In this document: one piece after another, positions 5,829 through 6,285 of the stretch
Numbering within the stretch: position 1 is the first letter of the stretch
How the letters are laid out: the number at the start of each line of letters is the position of its first letter
Assembly (NCBI RefSeq): GCF_937999985.1
Contig: NZ_CALLDG010000039.1
Coordinates: 1-6,285 of the forward strand
DNA: 6,285 nt
Direction of reading: 5' to 3'
Origin: an uncultured Corynebacterium sp.
GTDB lineage: Bacteria > Actinomycetota > Actinomycetes > Mycobacteriales > Mycobacteriaceae
Made by a program: the position numbers and the translations under genes
The notes under the pieces: generated by a model
What the model was told of the DNA's origin: nothing
The model's input: only the letters and a program-made list of their open reading frames with translations
Database searches by the model: none

Positions 5829-5858
5829 AGTGTACGCGACCAGACCAACATAGGTGAA
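5829..5858 (-). promoter_or_regulatory. Candidate promoter of the tRNA-Trp/secE unit
   Basis: Minus strand: -10-like TACACT (5829-5834) with a weak -35 TTCACC (5853-5858) at 18 bases. Transcription would start near 5822, about 13 bases before the mature tRNA. The -35 matches only 4 of 6 bases; corynebacterial promoters often have weak -35 boxes. Confidence 0.35.
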
Positions 5859-6055
5859 GCAACATCCTGATAGCGGGGAAATACAGTGCCCATCTGCTGG
5901 ACTTGTAGCTTCCACGCCACACATTCAGTGCAACGTTCAAAAACAATAGCAGGCTAATGACCGCGCGACCAAATAGGGCGCGGGTGCTGGGGCTTGCGGG
6001 GTTGGGGCACGCAGGTTTAGGGCAGGCGGGTTAAGGCGGGACACAGAATGTAGCG
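5859..6055. other. Intergenic stretch without a gene
   Basis: Between tRNA-Trp and the terminator after tRNA-Met I see no supported gene on either strand. The longest plus-strand ATG frame in the G-rich part (25 codons, 5957-6034) has no ribosome binding site, and minus-strand frames here only run into the tRNA. The notable content is a series of G-runs at 5976-6040, listed separately. Confidence 0.6.
5976..6040 (+). repeat. G-run cluster, canonical G-quadruplex pattern
   Basis: Eight runs of 3-4 G on the plus strand at 5976, 5982, 5989, 5998, 6004, 6020, 6028 and 6038. The first five are separated by loops of 3, 4, 5 and 2 bases, which satisfies the G3+N1-7 rule. The plus strand is the non-transcribed partner for all genes here, so the RNA of read-through transcripts would be C-rich. 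Confidence 0.6.
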
Positions 6056-6057
6056 AC

Positions 6058-6099
6058 AGCAAAAGCAAAACCACCCGGCGACTTACATCACCGGGTGGT
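6058..6099 (-). terminator. Rho-independent terminator after tRNA-Met
   Basis: Minus strand: ACCACCCGG, 12-base loop, CCGGGTGGT, then TTTTGCTTTTGCT. The 9-pair perfect stem lies 16 bases after the tRNA-Met 3' end. On the plus strand the hairpin is followed by CTTGGTCTTATTTT, so weak action in both directions is possible, but no plus-strand gene ends here. Confidence 0.85.
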
Positions 6100-6114
6100 C
6101 TTGGTCTTATTTTG

Positions 6115-6188
6115 TAGCGGTGGAGGGACTCGATCCCTCGACCTCACGATTATGAGTCGTGCGCTCTAACCAGCTGAGCTACACCGCC
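6115..6188 (-). tRNA. metT: tRNA-Met (anticodon CAT, elongator type)
   Basis: A complete 74-base cloverleaf: acceptor GGCGGTG/CACCGCT (first pair G-U), D-stem GCTC/GAGC, anticodon stem CACGA/TCGTG with loop CTCATAA, T-arm GAGGG-ATCGAGT-CCCTC, discriminator A, CCA not encoded. The initiator features (mismatch at 1-72, three G-C pairs closing the anticodon stem) are absent, so this is not tRNA-fMet. tRNA-Ile with a modified CAT anticodon is the remaining alternative, but position beside a Thr-type tRNA and upstream of trpT-secE matches metT of mycobacteria. The T-loop begins with A where T54 is nearly universal. Confidence 0.9.
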
Positions 6189-6261
6189 ATCGTCGCCACT
6201 TTGCTACGGACCGCCAACGGTCTGTGTCTAACGTCGCGTGACGGGGCGCATAAAATGACAG

Positions 6262-6285
6262 AGCCCCCTGACGGAATCGAACCGT
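6262..6285 (-). tRNA. 3' part of a tRNA cut by the right edge, probably tRNA-Thr
   Basis: Visible are T-stem ACGG/CCGTC (first base missing), T-loop TTCGATT, acceptor 3' strand AGGGGGC and discriminator T; CCA is not encoded. The anticodon lies outside the window. Threonine is inferred from the conserved thrT-metT order in related actinobacteria. A spacer of 73 bases separates it from tRNA-Met. Confidence 0.7.

Noticed and set aside
5957..6034. Plus-strand 25-codon frame in the G-rich stretch
   Set aside because: No ribosome binding site, no promoter, and the Gly/Ala/Leu content simply follows the G-runs.
6209..6222. Small inverted repeat GACCG-CCAA-CGGTC between the partial tRNA and tRNA-Met
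   Set aside because: A 5-pair stem with no U-tract is too short to call a terminator; it may help tRNA processing but could be chance.

Overview
The window reads as high-GC actinobacterial DNA, most likely Corynebacterium. The reasons are the order tRNA-Thr, tRNA-Met, tRNA-Trp, secE, nusG, rplK, rplA, a NusG with a long acidic Ala/Glu-rich N-terminus, tRNA genes without an encoded CCA, and a two-gene cell-surface locus typical of actinobacteria. I cannot name the species. Every supported gene lies on the minus strand, so transcription runs from right to left.

Right part (about 5740-6285): the 3' end of a tRNA cut by the edge (probably tRNA-Thr), elongator-type tRNA-Met(CAU), a rho-independent terminator, then about 250 bases without a gene that hold a strongly G-rich stretch, then tRNA-Trp(CCA). 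Middle part (2921-5696): secE, nusG, rplK and rplA, that is, the Sec translocon subunit, the transcription elongation factor and ribosomal proteins L11 and L1. The block closes with a strong UUCG-loop terminator at 2847-2887. The three gaps inside it each hold a hairpin that could act in regulation: a terminator-like hairpin before nusG, competing hairpins before rplK, and one before rplA.

Left part (1-2788): a separate transcription unit with its own near-consensus promoter, which overlaps an imperfect palindrome resembling actinobacterial Zur/Fur sites. Its first gene encodes a 588-residue secreted protein with two copies of an HxHxxWxFxxPGxY surface repeat and a C-terminal LADTG sortase signal. 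Two bases later begins a lipoprotein related to ZnuA/TroA metal-binding proteins that carries a third copy of the same repeat; it runs off the left edge. Together they match the little-characterised 'anchored repeat-type ABC transporter' systems of actinobacteria. The ATPase and permease would be expected beyond position 1.

The most interesting content is this surface system: the same domain sits in a wall-anchored protein and inside the transporter's binding protein, which suggests a relay of one ligand (perhaps a metal or a metal chelate) from wall to membrane. The ligand is not determined by the sequence.
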